Part shown: positions 38,580 to 50,141 of the stretch, in pieces
Layout: the number at the start of each line of letters is the position of its first letter
Numbering within the stretch: the first letter of the stretch is position 1
NCBI RefSeq assembly: GCF_042242105.1
Contig: NC_092033.1
Span: 4,776,908-4,840,907, forward strand
Source of the DNA: Pempheris klunzingeri
Lineage: Eukaryota > Chordata > Actinopteri > Acropomatiformes > Pempheridae
Length of the DNA: 64,000 nt
Direction: 5' to 3'
Notes under the pieces: generated by a model
Told to the model about the DNA's origin: nothing
Seen by the model: the letters and a program-made list of their open reading frames with translations, nothing else
The model's database searches: none
Made by a program: the position numbers and the translations under genes

Positions 38580-38623
38580 CAAAGCAGACCTGACTATTCT
38601 ACAGAAACCCTTGGGCTGCTACC

Positions 38624-41600
38624 ATGGATGGGGAGGAAGAGGTCTCTCACATGAGCGAGGATATGTTCAGTGAACCTAATGGCACCATAGAAAAAAAACG
38701 AGAGGCAAAAGGGACCTGCCTGAAAATTGAGGGCCAGGATGGCTACGTGTTCAAATCGTACAGCATTAACCCTCACGAGACTGCGAATGCAAAGTCTCCC
38801 ACTTGTTCCTCATTAACACTAGATAAAGACTGTTCCTCCTTTTTTCATTTATCTTCTCAGGATGACAAACAGTTGGAATCAGACCAAGCAAGTGAGACTG
38901 ATCCAGCTTCTCCCACTCCTTCAAACAAATGCCTAAACGATGATGCTGAGGGAAACACGGAGGGTGAAAAGTATGAAAATGGTAATGAAGCAAGTGAACA
39001 TATCAAAGAGGAGATTGTGGATACAAATGGGATGGAGGAGGAAACCCAGGATGATGAAAGGCTTGGATTTGGTAGTTCAATTGGCCCTTTTGTAACTAGA
39101 GAAGGCGACGAGTATAGTAATTTACTAAGTGGGTACACAAGCACCCTTTATGATGTTGCCATGGATGCTGTAACTCAGAGCCTTTTGTCATCTATGAGGA
39201 GTAATACCAACCCGAGGAAAAAATCTCCTGCATGGAATCATTTCTGCATATCGCCACGAGACAGTACCAAAGCAATCTGTTTATACTGCATGAAAGAATT
39301 CAGTCGGGGTAAGAATGAGAAAGACCTCAGCACAAGTTGTTTAATGAGGCACGTGCGAAGGGCTCACCCCACTGTGCTCTTACAAGACGGAGCAGACACA
39401 TCCTCAAACAATTTGACTAGCTCTCTCGCCTCATCTTTGATACCTCCCTCCCCAAACTCACCAAAAAACGGAGATTTGACAAACAGCGTTATTTCTTCTG
39501 CCTCAAAGAACACTTCACCGTCCACCTCCTCTGCTGAAAATTCAGATCTGTCATCCAAAGAAGTGTTACCCAAAGTCGAACCAAAACTAGAACCGTATGC
39601 CAACATTGACACTGTTTGCAGCACGCTCGCATCCTCACATTCCAATGAAAACAACCTTGAAGACATGTCAGACGGAGGGCCCGAGCGCCTTCCCGGGACC
39701 CCTAAAAGCTCGAGTTCCCGACGGAGATCAGCTGTGTGGAAACATTTCTACCTGTCACCTGCTGACAATTCCAAAGCAGTATGTATCCATTGCATGAATG
39801 AATTCAGTAGGGGTAAAAATGGGAAGGATCTAGGGACAAGCTGTCTTATTCGTCACATGTGGAGGGCCCATAAAGAGGTTGTCATTGAGGAAAATGGTCA
39901 GGGCAATCACATTCCCCCACCCTACACAAACCCGCCCTCACTATTGTCCCGCACACAACTACAGGATCCACTGGAGTTAAAGAAAGAATCGCCCCTTCTT
40001 CCATCCTCACCAGAAACCATATCAGATGAATTACCCCAAAGCATGGAGGAAAGTATGGATATAAAAGAGGAATCTGATGAGGTGATGCAGCTCTCAGGGC
40101 AGGAGTCCTCTCTCAATCTCTCCTTTAAAACTCAGGGGGAGGATACACCCCTAACTTCCTCACCATGTGACCTCCCTGAGGGCCCCGGCCTCAATCAGGA
40201 CCATTCAGTTTTCCAGCAAAACAAGAAAATCATGAAACGGGTGAAATCTGAAGTGTGGCACCATTTCATAGTGTCACCAGTTGACCAGTTAAAAGCACTG
40301 TGCCGTTACTGTCCATGTGTCATCAGTCGGGGGAAACGGGGCGACTTTGGTACAAGCTGTCTGATGAGGCATCTTATGAGACGCCACCCTGACGTCCTCA
40401 AAAACCAAAAAAGCACAGATGAGAAGGAGTCCTCCCCTCATCCCTACACCAATCTCACCGCAACGGACGCAGTTTCAACCCAAGAAACTGAGAGCCCTGC
40501 CAGTGAGAAAAAGCCACAAACCCTGCCTGTTTTCAGCAAAAAGACATCAAAACTGTGGAACCACTTCTCCATTTCACCTGCTGACCCCACAAAGGTGGTT
40601 TGTTTGCACTGTAGCCGCACAATTAGCAGAGGCAAAAAGACTACAAACCTCGGCACAAGCTGCCTCTTCAGGCACATGCAGAGGTTTCATGGACATGTTC
40701 TTGAAAGTAACAATTCTATCTCAGGTGATGTGCCGTCTGCTGAAATTCAAGTTAAACAAGAGCTCATGGACACTTCTGTTTATGAAGCAGAACAGAACCG
40801 TGAGAGGTTTGATGAACACCACCCGGTTGCCAAAAAAATCACCAAACTTATCGCAGAAATGCTCGCACTGGATCTTCAGCCATCAGCTCTGGTGGAGAAT
40901 GCTGGACTGAACAGACTACTAGAGTACCTCCAGCCTCAGTATTCTCTACCACCTTCTTCTTACTTTACCAGCACTGCCATACCAGATATGTACGAAAGGG
41001 TGAAGGATGTAGTGCTGACCCACCTGAAAGAGGCTGAAGGTGGTGTCGTCCACTTCACAACTAGTATTTGGGTCAGCAGCCAGACAAGGGAATACCTGAC
41101 CCTTACTGCCCACTGGGCAACATACGAGTCAAGTGTCAGACCCCAGGGTCAGGACTTTCACTGCTCCGCTCTCTTAAGTGTCTCTCAAATAGACTGTGAT
41201 CACGATATGCATGACATCCCAAAGCAGCTCGAGTATCTGTGGGATTCTTGGATCACCTCATCAGGGCTGAAAAAGGGGTTCACTGTAACTGATAACACCA
41301 CCATCAGAAACACCTTGGAGGACCATGGCCATGTCACCATGCAGTGTTTTGGACACACCATAGACCTCATTGTTAGCGAAGCCATAAAGAGCCAGAGAAT
41401 GGTTCAGAACCTTCTGAGTATTGCACGAAAGATCTGCGAACGTGTGCACCGCTCTGCAAAGGCCAAGGAGAAGCTGGCCGAGCTCCAGAGAGCCCACCAG
41501 CTGCCAGAGAATCAACTGATTCAGGATGTTCCCTCCAAGTGGAGGACCTCCTTTTTCATGCTGGAGCGGCTGGTGGAACAGAAGACAGCCATCGACGAGA

Positions 41601-42403
41601 TGTCGATAGAGTGCAATTTCAGGGAAATGATCAGCTGCGACCAGTGGGAGGTGATGCTGTCTGTCTGCAATGCACTGAAACCTTTCGAAGTCGCCTACAG
41701 GGAGATGAGCAACCGCACTGCCACTCTGGGACAAGTGATACCCCTCATTCACATCCTCAATAGAAAGATAGACCTGCTGTTTGATGAGACTGTGGGCATA
41801 GACACCATGCTCAAGTCCCTAAAGGAAGCCATGGTGAGCAGAATGTCCGCAACTCTGCACGACCCACGATACACCTGGGCGACCATGCTGGACCCAAGAT
41901 ACAAGACTTCTTTGTTCACGGAGGAGGAAGCAGAGCAGTGTAAACAAGATCTCATCCGGGAGCTGGACTTGTCGTCTTCTACCTCAGTGGCAGTCAAGCC
42001 TCTGCTGCCCAACGGCTGCAGCGAGGGCCCCGTTTCATCCAACACCCCCCACTCACACAAGGACAACCTCTGGTCCTTGATGGCCGACATCCGACAGAAG
42101 ATAAAACACGAGGAGAAGCCAAAGTCCTCAGAGCTGGCAGTGCTGGAGTACCTTGAGGAAGACATACTTGATCAAAGCTGTGACCCCCTCGACTATTGGA
42201 ACCTGAAAAAGTTCCTGTGGCCCGATCTTGCCAAAGTAGCTGCCCGTTATGTGGGCTGCCCCCCCAGCATCGTCCCAGCAGAGACACTGTTCAGCACGGC
42301 TAGTGTAAACTGTGCCCTAAATCAGTCCAGGCCTTTACTGGAAAACATGGAGGGTCTGCTGTTCCTCAAGGTCAACCTCCCTTTGATTTATTTTCAGTAC
42401 TGA
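38624..42403 (+). CDS. zbed4: Zinc finger BED domain-containing protein 4
   Basis: A 1259-residue protein encoded in one exon (human ZBED4 is 1171). The start has a strong context, ACCATGG. Four BED-type zinc fingers are visible, each as an aromatic W..HF, then CxxC, then a GTSCL-type segment and HxxxxH: about 199-250, 367-420, 539-592 and 640-693. An acidic N-terminal region and Ser/Pro-rich linkers separate them. From about 740 to the end it resembles a hAT transposase: a VTDN segment (Asp 890), a C-F-G-H motif just after, and the C-terminal dimerisation block around [14 protein letters not shown]. It ends [13 protein letters not shown], as in human ZBED4. No flanking inverted repeats exist, so this is a domesticated host gene, not a mobile copy. 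Human ZBED4 is a nuclear, DNA-binding protein reported to interact with nuclear-receptor pathways. The flanking brd1 and alg12 support orthology. Confidence 0.95.
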   Translation: MDGEEEVSHMSEDMFSEPNGTIEKKREAKGTCLKIEGQDGYVFKSYSINPHETANAKSPTCSSLTLDKDCSSFFHLSSQDDKQLESDQASETDPASPTPSNKCLNDDAEGNTEGEKYENGNEASEHIKEEIVDTNGMEEETQDDERLGFGSSIGPFVTREGDEYSNLLSGYTSTLYDVAMDAVTQSLLSSMRSNTNPRKKSPAWNHFCISPRDSTKAICLYCMKEFSRGKNEKDLSTSCLMRHVRRAHPTVLLQDGADTSSNNLTSSLASSLIPPSPNSPKNGDLTNSVISSASKNTSPSTSSAENSDLSSKEVLPKVEPKLEPYANIDTVCSTLASSHSNENNLEDMSDGGPERLPGTPKSSSSRRRSAVWKHFYLSPADNSKAVCIHCMNEFSRGKNGKDLGTSCLIRHMWRAHKEVVIEENGQGNHIPPPYTNPPSLLSRTQLQDPLELKKESPLLPSSPETISDELPQSMEESMDIKEESDEVMQLSGQESSLNLSFKTQGEDTPLTSSPCDLPEGPGLNQDHSVFQQNKKIMKRVKSEVWHHFIVSPVDQLKALCRYCPCVISRGKRGDFGTSCLMRHLMRRHPDVLKNQKSTDEKESSPHPYTNLTATDAVSTQETESPASEKKPQTLPVFSKKTSKLWNHFSISPADPTKVVCLHCSRTISRGKKTTNLGTSCLFRHMQRFHGHVLESNNSISGDVPSAEIQVKQELMDTSVYEAEQNRERFDEHHPVAKKITKLIAEMLALDLQPSALVENAGLNRLLEYLQPQYSLPPSSYFTSTAIPDMYERVKDVVLTHLKEAEGGVVHFTTSIWVSSQTREYLTLTAHWATYESSVRPQGQDFHCSALLSVSQIDCDHDMHDIPKQLEYLWDSWITSSGLKKGFTVTDNTTIRNTLEDHGHVTMQCFGHTIDLIVSEAIKSQRMVQNLLSIARKICERVHRSAKAKEKLAELQRAHQLPENQLIQDVPSKWRTSFFMLERLVEQKTAIDEMSIECNFREMISCDQWEVMLSVCNALKPFEVAYREMSNRTATLGQVIPLIHILNRKIDLLFDETVGIDTMLKSLKEAMVSRMSATLHDPRYTWATMLDPRYKTSLFTEEEAEQCKQDLIRELDLSSSTSVAVKPLLPNGCSEGPVSSNTPHSHKDNLWSLMADIRQKIKHEEKPKSSELAVLEYLEEDILDQSCDPLDYWNLKKFLWPDLAKVAARYVGCPPSIVPAETLFSTASVNCALNQSRPLLENMEGLLFLKVNLPLIYFQY

Positions 42404-43255
42404 TTAATGTTGAGTGTTAACTTGAAAACCCTTTATCAAGGACCAAGTTGCATAGCTGTGAAATGGGGGGGTTTTCTGTTGGGCAAAGTGTAAAATATCA
42501 ATTTATACACTGATTGATTTTCAATGCAAAGGCCAGATTTGGAGGTTTTATTGTATTCTGTGTACTACTGTTAAAACACTTTGGAGCTGTTGTGATGAAA
42601 AGTCTCAGTCAAAAGTGTATCAGGGAGGGAGGGTTTTTCTAGCTGTAGGGGTTGGTGACAATGTGTTTGCTTGTAAATGGTTTTTTGTTTTTCTGTGTCT
42701 ACTCTCTCCTTGTGCCTTATCCAAAACTACTTCAGGTCAAAATGCTGTAAATATGTTGTTAAATTGCGCAGATCACGTCAGGATGCTTTCTTCTTCTTTT
42801 TTTTTTTTTTTTTTTGATTATTATGTATTAAAGATAGATGCAGAGAGTTGTTTTCTGAATGAAAACATGGCCCAAAAATAAATGCTGTGACTGAAAGATG
42901 TTTTAAGTTAATGTTATTTAATTTTCATTGTGAATTTGTGGCTCATGGTACTGTCATTTAGAAATAGACTTTTTTTTTTAACTTGCTGAAATGTTTTTAA
43001 TAAGATCATGTATAATATTGCTGTATTTTCAGAATAAGCAGTTTGTTTGGAATATACAATTTGTCTCTTAAGCACAATTTAAGTTTATGTCCAGGGGATT
43101 AAATTATGGGTTTATTATTGAGTAAAACAATGTACTGTACATTTTTATATTAAATGACTTCTGAACCTAATTTGATAAATGTTTTAGCATTCAGACTGGA
43201 ACCATGCAAATTTTGTGGTCATTTGTAAATAAAGGTTTTCCTTATGCAACATGCA
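42404..43255 (+). other. zbed4: zbed4 3' UTR (predicted)
   Basis: A/T-rich, without long frames. AATAAA signals occur at 42877-42882 and 43228-43233; the second is followed by a GU-rich stretch and is taken as the main end. A T run lies at about 42790-42816. Confidence 0.55.
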
Positions 43256-43733
43256 GGTGTTTTATTTGGTCTTCAGAGATGTTTTTCAGGTTTTCTTTCA
43301 TTCAGTTTCTTCTTTATTCACCTTTTTTAAAATTTATCTACAAAATATACAAATCACAGCCTGAGGTAAAAAATACAAAGCTGTCTGCAGAAGATAAAAT
43401 ATCTTCTTTCAGACAAACCTTTTTTTCTTCTTTGATATTTGTGGGAAAACCAATGCATTACACAAGAGAATGAGAATAGATAACTGACTGGTGTAGTATT
43501 TTAAAAAAGGAAAATAGATTTGACAGTTCAATGCATCATTTATCTACTTGGGTAACAAACCAGCAGTTGATCTTTAGTGGAATGTGGTAGATGATAGACG
43601 TGTTATTCTGTTCATAACTAAGGAAAAATAGCTTGAACATTGCAAGCTATCCCAGTATAACCTTTGACATTACTTGGTTTGTCTTTTTTGGTCGCCAACA
43701 AAACGCATCCTTAATCCATCGTTCCCGTTGAAG

Positions 43734-46700
43734 TCACTGTTTTTGTCGCTCAGTCGCAGTCTTTCGTTCCATCAGCATAGTTTTTCTCTCTAACCGCACC
43801 CTGACAGGAGGGAAGTGAAACAGGTCGAAGGCAATGTTGCTGTAACCTTCAATGAAGGCCAGAGGCTGGTGGGTGTCCTGGAGTAGCTGTATGTTAGTGA
43901 CGTTCGCCTCCATGAGCAGGTGTGTGTACATTTTGATCTCAGGGTTGCTTAGGCTCAGGTCCTCACGTTTGTCATATCTGTTGTAAAAAAAAAAAAAAAA
44001 AAATCATAAGAGATAGCATCACAAGGGTAATCGTTATTGTGTTTATTGTGTGTGTGCGCATTGTGTTTGTTACAACAAAGCAATGAAAACACACTAACCT
44101 CCAGTTTCTGTTCTGCTCCAAGAAGCGAGATACACCAGTTTCAGCAGCATAGGTGTCAATATGAACAAAGACATCTGCAGGAACAAAGACATGGTGTAAC
44201 AGTGCTAATGTTGTGACTGTATTAGTATGCACTACTTTGTATGATTTCTGCCAAGATTCTTTAGTCTTATGCACAATTAATATAGTTAATCACATTAATA
44301 ATGAGTTAAGATTAGTTTAGTTTAGATGCACAACATAGAAACTACATACTACGTGCACATATGATCAAGATTGTCCATATTTTCAATGATTAAATCTTAA
44401 ATGTAAAAAAATGTACTGAGGCAGGTGGCAGGAAATAATAGTGTCACCAATGTTTTCTATGAGGAGCAAATGATGTGTAAAAGTGATTCCAACCTGCAGT
44501 TTCTGGCAGCAGCCTGTGTAGTTCCTGCAGCCCTCGGCCCCCCGGGTAGTTGTGGTGGGAAACATAGAGGCAAATGCCAGAGTACGCCGTGTTAGTCAAC
44601 AGCTGGCCGACCACAACTGCAGAGCCCAGTTTATACATCCAGGATTTCTGGTAGTTGCACAAACTGAAACATAAAGGAAGAAGAAAGTGAGCGGTAGCTT
44701 TCACACGGCCACGCTGTTGACACAAGGCGTCTTTCTTATGATGACACTGATATTAATATCTGGAAAACAGTTGCTCCGTATCTATTTTATGAGCGAGAAA
44801 TAATAACTATCCACCTGCCAAGTGCAATATACAGCATGTAAATGTCCCCGTCGTGGGACTAATAAAGGAATATCTTATCTCTGCTGGTTGTGCGCTCCAA
44901 AGTGCCACTTCAGCAAGTCAACTTTCTAATCTTCCAAATGATTTCTGTGTCTTGTGTTACATATTTTACTTATATAACGATGGGAGAATCTGTTTTGTAT
45001 TGGAATCCATCAGACAATGTTGTTGGATGATAAAACATAAATGTCCTGCCCTGTATTTTTTAATGTACGCATTGGGGTAACATGGTTCGACTTGCATGAA
45101 AGAACAGCCTCGGGCAGCCACCAGGCTGAGCGCAGGGAAAGTGTATATGATGAAGCGCATCTCCTTGTGGGGCAGCAGCGAGTAGATAAGGATGAAACCG
45201 ACGGTGGGTAACAGCAGCAGCCTCATCCGCCTGTCAAGGAGGCCAAGGGGCACGAAAAGCAGCGTGCAGCCCAGAGCACGGGGCACAGCGGAATAAAAGT
45301 ACCACAGAAAGGGAGAGGTTTACTGAGGAGAGGGGAGTCAAGGAGAATCGGGGGGTTGGAGATCATCCTCAATGATATTCAGTGACAGTAAAATACCAGA
45401 AAGTTCAAGTGCACGCATGGGTGATAGTAAAAAACATGTATGCTCGAGTACAATGAAAGGATATTCCCCAGTTGGAACTTTTGTTGAGAATAGTGTTGTA
45501 CCACAAAACCTGACCTTCAGGCCACAAAAACTTCCTCCAGAAGACCGTGTCAATGGCCACCGTCAGAGCTGTAAAAACCAAAGGAAATCAAAACCTGTTT
45601 GGTCAGAAGGGCCAATTTATTGATTCAATTGATTACTGACTAGGCACTTTTCTTTTCACATACTGTGCACTCACTACTCACCCAGTGACAAGATCCCAGC
45701 AGGAATAGCATAGTAAAGCAGCTGCAGCAGTCCCAGCTTCCTGCTCAACAGCGACAGCAGTAACATGAGACCCAGGAAGACGCAGAGCTCTGAGCGGAAC
45801 ACAATGATGACGAACGCAGAGAGGCTGATGAACTGGCCGTATTTCTGGGCCATCCAAGATGTGAAGGCAACCAGAACTGGAAAGAAAAAAAGATCGCCGT
45901 CACTGTGCCAGTTTTAGATTTAGTCACGAATTCAAGAAAACCTAATAAACTTAATAATCTTAATACAAAGTTCCTGGATTATGATGGTATTTACTGATGT
46001 ATCTTACCTATCGGCAGTGCAAATACATTAGGGAGCGTCCTGGTGCTGTAAAACATTAGGTGAAACTGAGAGGCACACGTCAGACAGAAGAGGCCAGCAA
46101 CTGTGGAGCCAAACTGCCTTCTCACCTCCTTCTGCATGTGCCATAGTGCACCGATGACACACGCTCCCAGGGAAGCTCGGACTGCAGAGAACACATCAAG
46201 AGAACGCTTTTGTTTAAAATGCTTAAGACCAAAAGAGACAACCTTGTTTCTAAGATAATTGTGGGTTGGAAAGTGCCGATATTGGCAATGTACCTATCAG
46301 TTGTGTGTAGAATTTCGGTACGTCCAGCAGAGACGACAGAAACACAACAGGGGAGCAGAGCGTGGAGAGAAACAAAGGGCCAAGGAAAGTCCGTGGCACC
46401 ACACCAGGGAACTCATGATGGTCATACTGAAAGACAGGAGAGGCTCCGGTCTCAACAACACTAATACAAACAGACCCTAATACAATAATTACTAGTTAGC
46501 AGCTGATCTAGAGGTCGTAATCATATCACATTAACATTTCTATTATTTGCCACGAATACTGGGAAAACTTAATAATCATCATCATCATGATCGAAAGCTC
46601 CAAAATAGCAACTCAATGGATTTTGAGCTGTTCTCAGTTCTTTAGGCGTTTTGTAGATAATTATGATAAATACCTACATATTGCAATATGTATATGATGT

Positions 46701-47391
46701 AACAGTGAATAATGCAAAGCAGCATGATCATATGACTTAATATGAATGCTTATGTAGAACTACATGATTAGAAGTATATAATTTTGAACTAGACAAATAA
46801 AATCAACACAAATGTTTCTGTCAAATATGAATTGTATCTTTTTTTTTTAAGCTAATATGGCAACGATAAAACAGTAAGATTATATTTTATAGGAGAAATT
46901 CAGCATTTATTTCTCTGACTAACTTACATAATGCTTCTGTGAACAGTACAAGCTTTCTCATGTTTATGCCTTCATCTTATTTATGGTTTTGTATAACATA
47001 CAGTGTGAATTTACCAAAAAATATCTTCAATGTTCCATCTTTGGGACTTTTATACATTCAAACACGTTACAAATGATAAAGCTTTAACCCTCCTCACTGT
47101 GTTCATGTAAGTGTTGTCTGTGTGGTTTGTGTTTTCACAGGTGTTTGATTTGAAAACACTCATTATTTCATTCACTGGTGCTGAGCACTGTCAGCTTGTT
47201 TAGCACATCTAGCATCAATAACGCCTGCTTACCTTGTCCAAGTTCAGTCTGTGATACAGGACGTCGTGCGCCGCTTGTAGATTAAAACTCTCCTCAACTT
47301 TAGTGAATGGGCAAAGTAACAAATGCAAGAGCGCCACAGCTATTAATAAAACCAGCAGTGGCAGCCCCAAAACATTCCTCTTTTCAGCCAT
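43734..47391 (-). CDS. alg12: ALG12 alpha-1,6-mannosyltransferase, nine coding exons
   Basis: ER membrane enzyme of family GT22. It uses dolichyl-phosphate-mannose to add the eighth mannose (alpha-1,6) to the lipid-linked N-glycan precursor. Exons in transcript order: 47233-47391, 46294-46426, 46008-46181, 45682-45876, 45465-45568, 45096-45319, 44494-44663, 44099-44174, 43734-43977. They total 1479 bases, 492 residues (human 488), and the phase is consistent throughout. Recognised segments: the luminal-loop motif [13 protein letters not shown] near the N terminus, [53 protein letters not shown] and NYPGG; hydrophobic stretches fit a multi-pass protein. Two introns are unusual: intron 5 reads as a U12-type AT-AA intron, and intron 6 as GC-AG. 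An in-frame ATG at 47436 would add 15 residues; 47391 (MAEKRN) is preferred because it aligns with the human start. Confidence 0.94.
43985..44003. repeat. Poly-A run at the alg12 exon 9 acceptor
   Basis: Nineteen A on the plus strand, which is the 19-base poly-U polypyrimidine tract directly before the TACAACAG acceptor of the last alg12 exon. Confidence 0.9.
44838..44881 (+). mobile_element. LINE 3' tail remnant in alg12 intron 6
   Basis: The phrase CCCCGTCGTGGGACTAATAA, followed by AGGAATATCTTATCT, is the typical 3' end of an abundant fish LINE, known to me as a CCCC..GGGA.TAATAAAGGAATATC tail. Only the tail is present. Confidence 0.6.
45320..45464 (-). other. alg12: alg12 intron 5: U12-type (minor spliceosome) intron with AT-AA ends
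   Basis: On the minus strand exon 5 ends TGGGGA and the intron begins ATATCCTTT, an exact match to the U12 AT-class donor. Near the 3' end is CTCCTTGAC, one mismatch from the U12 branch-site consensus TTCCTTGAC, with its A 19 bases from the exon. No GT donor fits the frame. Ending the intron after CAGTAA gives Gly then ACC TCT CCC, i.e. N-W-G-T-S-P, identical to human ALG12. Ending at CAG would put a TAA stop in frame; ending at the next AC would shift the frame. Hence AT-AA is the only in-frame reading. Length 145 bases. Confidence 0.75.
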
Positions 47392-47907
47392 GACAGCTGA
47401 AAGCTTATCACTTCCTGTCAGGACCGGAAGTGACACATCCTCTCCATTTTCATATCGCGAAACATTATTTTTCTAGTTATGGGATTCAAATATTAATGGG
47501 AAATATAATTAAATGCAGCACTCAAAAGGAAAAATAAATTATTTTAAATTCTTCTAAGAGGATTCCTGATTTTTCCACGTGGGGACGGAGCTTTTTGTCC
47601 CGCGCGTGGCGGGTTCTGATTGGTTACTCATTTGATTGACAGATCGTCTGAGCAAATCAGCGCAAGCCACAATTCGATCAATAGGCCAACGCGGAAATCT
47701 AAAACCGCATCGTTTTTTTTCTACAACCGGCATGTAAATACTATTTTATTGCGCTTTGCATAGGTAGCGCTAACTTAGATTTAATGTTAGGGACGGTTCA
47801 TTTAGATGTGTCCGAAGCGTGCAGTACTTTTATTGTAGCTGAAAGCTTGTTTGCGAGTGGCAGAAGCGTGTCCTGATGTGAAACTGTGTCTGAATTGATC
47901 GGCTGAG
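47392..47907. promoter_or_regulatory. alg12-creld2 bidirectional promoter with an ER-stress response element
   Basis: Only 516 bases separate the two start codons, which face away from each other. At 47605-47623 is CGTGG-N9-ATTGG, a perfect ERSE (CCAAT-N9-CCACG on the minus strand), the NF-Y plus ATF6 site of unfolded-protein-response genes. A weaker relative, CAAAT-N9-CCACA, lies on the plus strand at 47653-47671 with the same spacing. A CCACGTGG palindrome (E-box-like) is at 47575-47582. From my knowledge of mammals, Creld2 is ER-stress inducible through an ERSE and is paired head-to-head with Alg12. Transcription starts are not mapped here. Confidence 0.8.
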
Positions 47908-50098
47908 ATGCTGTCCACCGGTCCACAGCTGCAGCTGCTGCGGCTATTGTCTTGTGTAACTCTTCTGTTACTTTTTCAAGTCACCGACGCCAAGAGGGAT
48001 CTAAAAAGCGCCTGTACCACCTGTCAGCAAATGACTGATAACTTCAACAAGGTAAAGGAGCATTTCCAAACCTCTCCTTTGTGTTGCTTATCATCTTGGT
48101 GTCTTGCTCTAATATTGTCAGTGTTCTTTCCACCTAAAATGGTGTGAAATGCCTTTATGATCATCCCTGTTTCTTTCTGTGCAAGCAGTGACACTATTTT
48201 TGTGTTTCAGGGCATCGACAGAACAGCAAAGCAGAACTTTGGCGGAGGCAACACAGCCTGGGAGGAGAGGAAACTGTCTAAATATGAGACGAGGTGAGAC
48301 GGTGCATCCTGTCCTCTCCAAAGCACAGGTCGCCCTGCCACAGGACAGCCATGTTTGCTTTGCCATCACAGCTGCAGACTGAAGCGTGTCACAGTTTTAG
48401 ATAAGCAGTTTGCATCTGGGATCTTTGCTCAAATGGGTGATAGCACAGGCAGACTTTCAACCTACAGCATTTAGAAAGTTTGGGGTGTTATTTTCCCACT
48501 CTTCCATGCAAGCACTTCCTTTTGTATCATACAGTTTATGTGGTGGCACACACTCATTTCCACCTCTTCCACTTGAAACTCCCATTGGTTCATCTCTTCT
48601 GATCACGGTTTGTGCTGTGCTTCCTGTACAGTGAGATCCGTCTGATGGAGATCGTGGAGGGACTGTGTGACAGCAGCAGCTTTGAGTGCAACCGCATGTT
48701 GGAGGAGCACGAAGATCATTTTGAAACTTGGTGGTTCAAGAGGTGGGTGTTGGCTCATGCAAATATTGTCAAAGTTTCGTGCCAATTTTTTTCCAGCCAC
48801 ACTTGCAGGTTGGTAGGATTTCAACCGACAGATGAACGTTCTGCTAGCGTGATTAGACGCCCTGACAGAGGCATCACCTGCACGGTCATGTGTTTTAAAT
48901 GATTGTTTCCTGCTTCAACACAGAAAAACAAAACATCCTGATCTGCACAAATGGTTCTGCATTGAAACCATCAAAGTGTGCTGTCCAAAGGGAACATTTG
49001 GATCGGACTGCAATGGTGAATACTGTAACTCTTTTAACCAAAATAACCCCAAGAGTCTGGGGCAGTAGCACGGATGTTAAAAGTAGTTTAATATGTTTGT
49101 GCTTGCTGTCTGGTTTTACTTTGTGAAGCCTGTGTTGGGGGCTCAGAGAGACCTTGCCATGGAAACGGAGTGTGCGATGGCGACGGGACTCGCGGAGGAG
49201 ACGGACAGTGCAGCTGCGACCACGCTTACGAAGGCGAGTTCTGCCTGGACTGCATCGACGGCTACTTCAACGAAGTGAGGAACGACACCTTCTCCCTGTG
49301 CACAGGTATGCCTCAGCACGCAGCGACCCAACGAGCAGCCGTCAGCGTTTGAGTGTGAGGAAAGCGGTGTTTTGTAGATCTCTAACAATTCACCTCCTCC
49401 TGCAGAATGCGACTCATCCTGCAAAACCTGCACTGGAGCAACCAATCAGGACTGTGATGAGTGCAAAGAGGGCTGGGAGGAGGATGACCAGGAAGCTTGT
49501 GTTGGTAAGAGGACCAGCAGAATATGTGGGGTTAAAATGTGTCCTATTTTTTTTTTTATCATTTGAAATAAGCCCTGGTTTAAAGCTTTTCTATGGATGT
49601 TAGCTTTTTGAGCCAAAACACAGCCTGCAGCAGACTAGATGAAGGTTGTTCTTAGTCTAGCCGACAGCCTTTTGCTCTGTGATGTCAGAGCAGTGAGGAG
49701 TCGGCAGCAAATGAAAGATAAAATAGGTTTTTCAAAAATTGTGAATCACCACAACAGGAAAGGTCTTCGGCATGCAGACATAACACACACACTTCATCAA
49801 CTGTGTGACACCACAATTGACCGTCTGACCTGATACGGTGTGTTTTTCATCCTGATGTGATAAAGTGCTCCGTAGATGATGGTCTGAGGACACCACTGTC
49901 CTCCTCACTGCAGTCCATCTCATGTGTTACAGATGTGAACGAGTGCTCCAGAGATCCTTCTCCATGCAATGAAGATCAGTACTGCCTTAACACGGACGGC
50001 TCCTACTCCTGCAAAGGTAATCCATCGCTGTGTTTAGCACATTTATCTGTAAGGTTCTGACACAACAGCAGCTAGTGTGTAGTAAAACGTGCTAATGT

Positions 50099-50141
<43 letters not shown>

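Noticed and set aside
38624-42403. Treating zbed4 as a live hAT transposon
   Set aside because: No terminal inverted repeats or target duplication flank it, the locus is syntenic with human ZBED4, and the first catalytic acidic position is not kept.
45318-45464. Reading alg12 intron 5 as a standard AT-AC intron
   Set aside because: The nearest AC (ending at 45318) would leave one extra base and shift the frame of exon 6; only the AA end keeps N-W-G-T-S-P.
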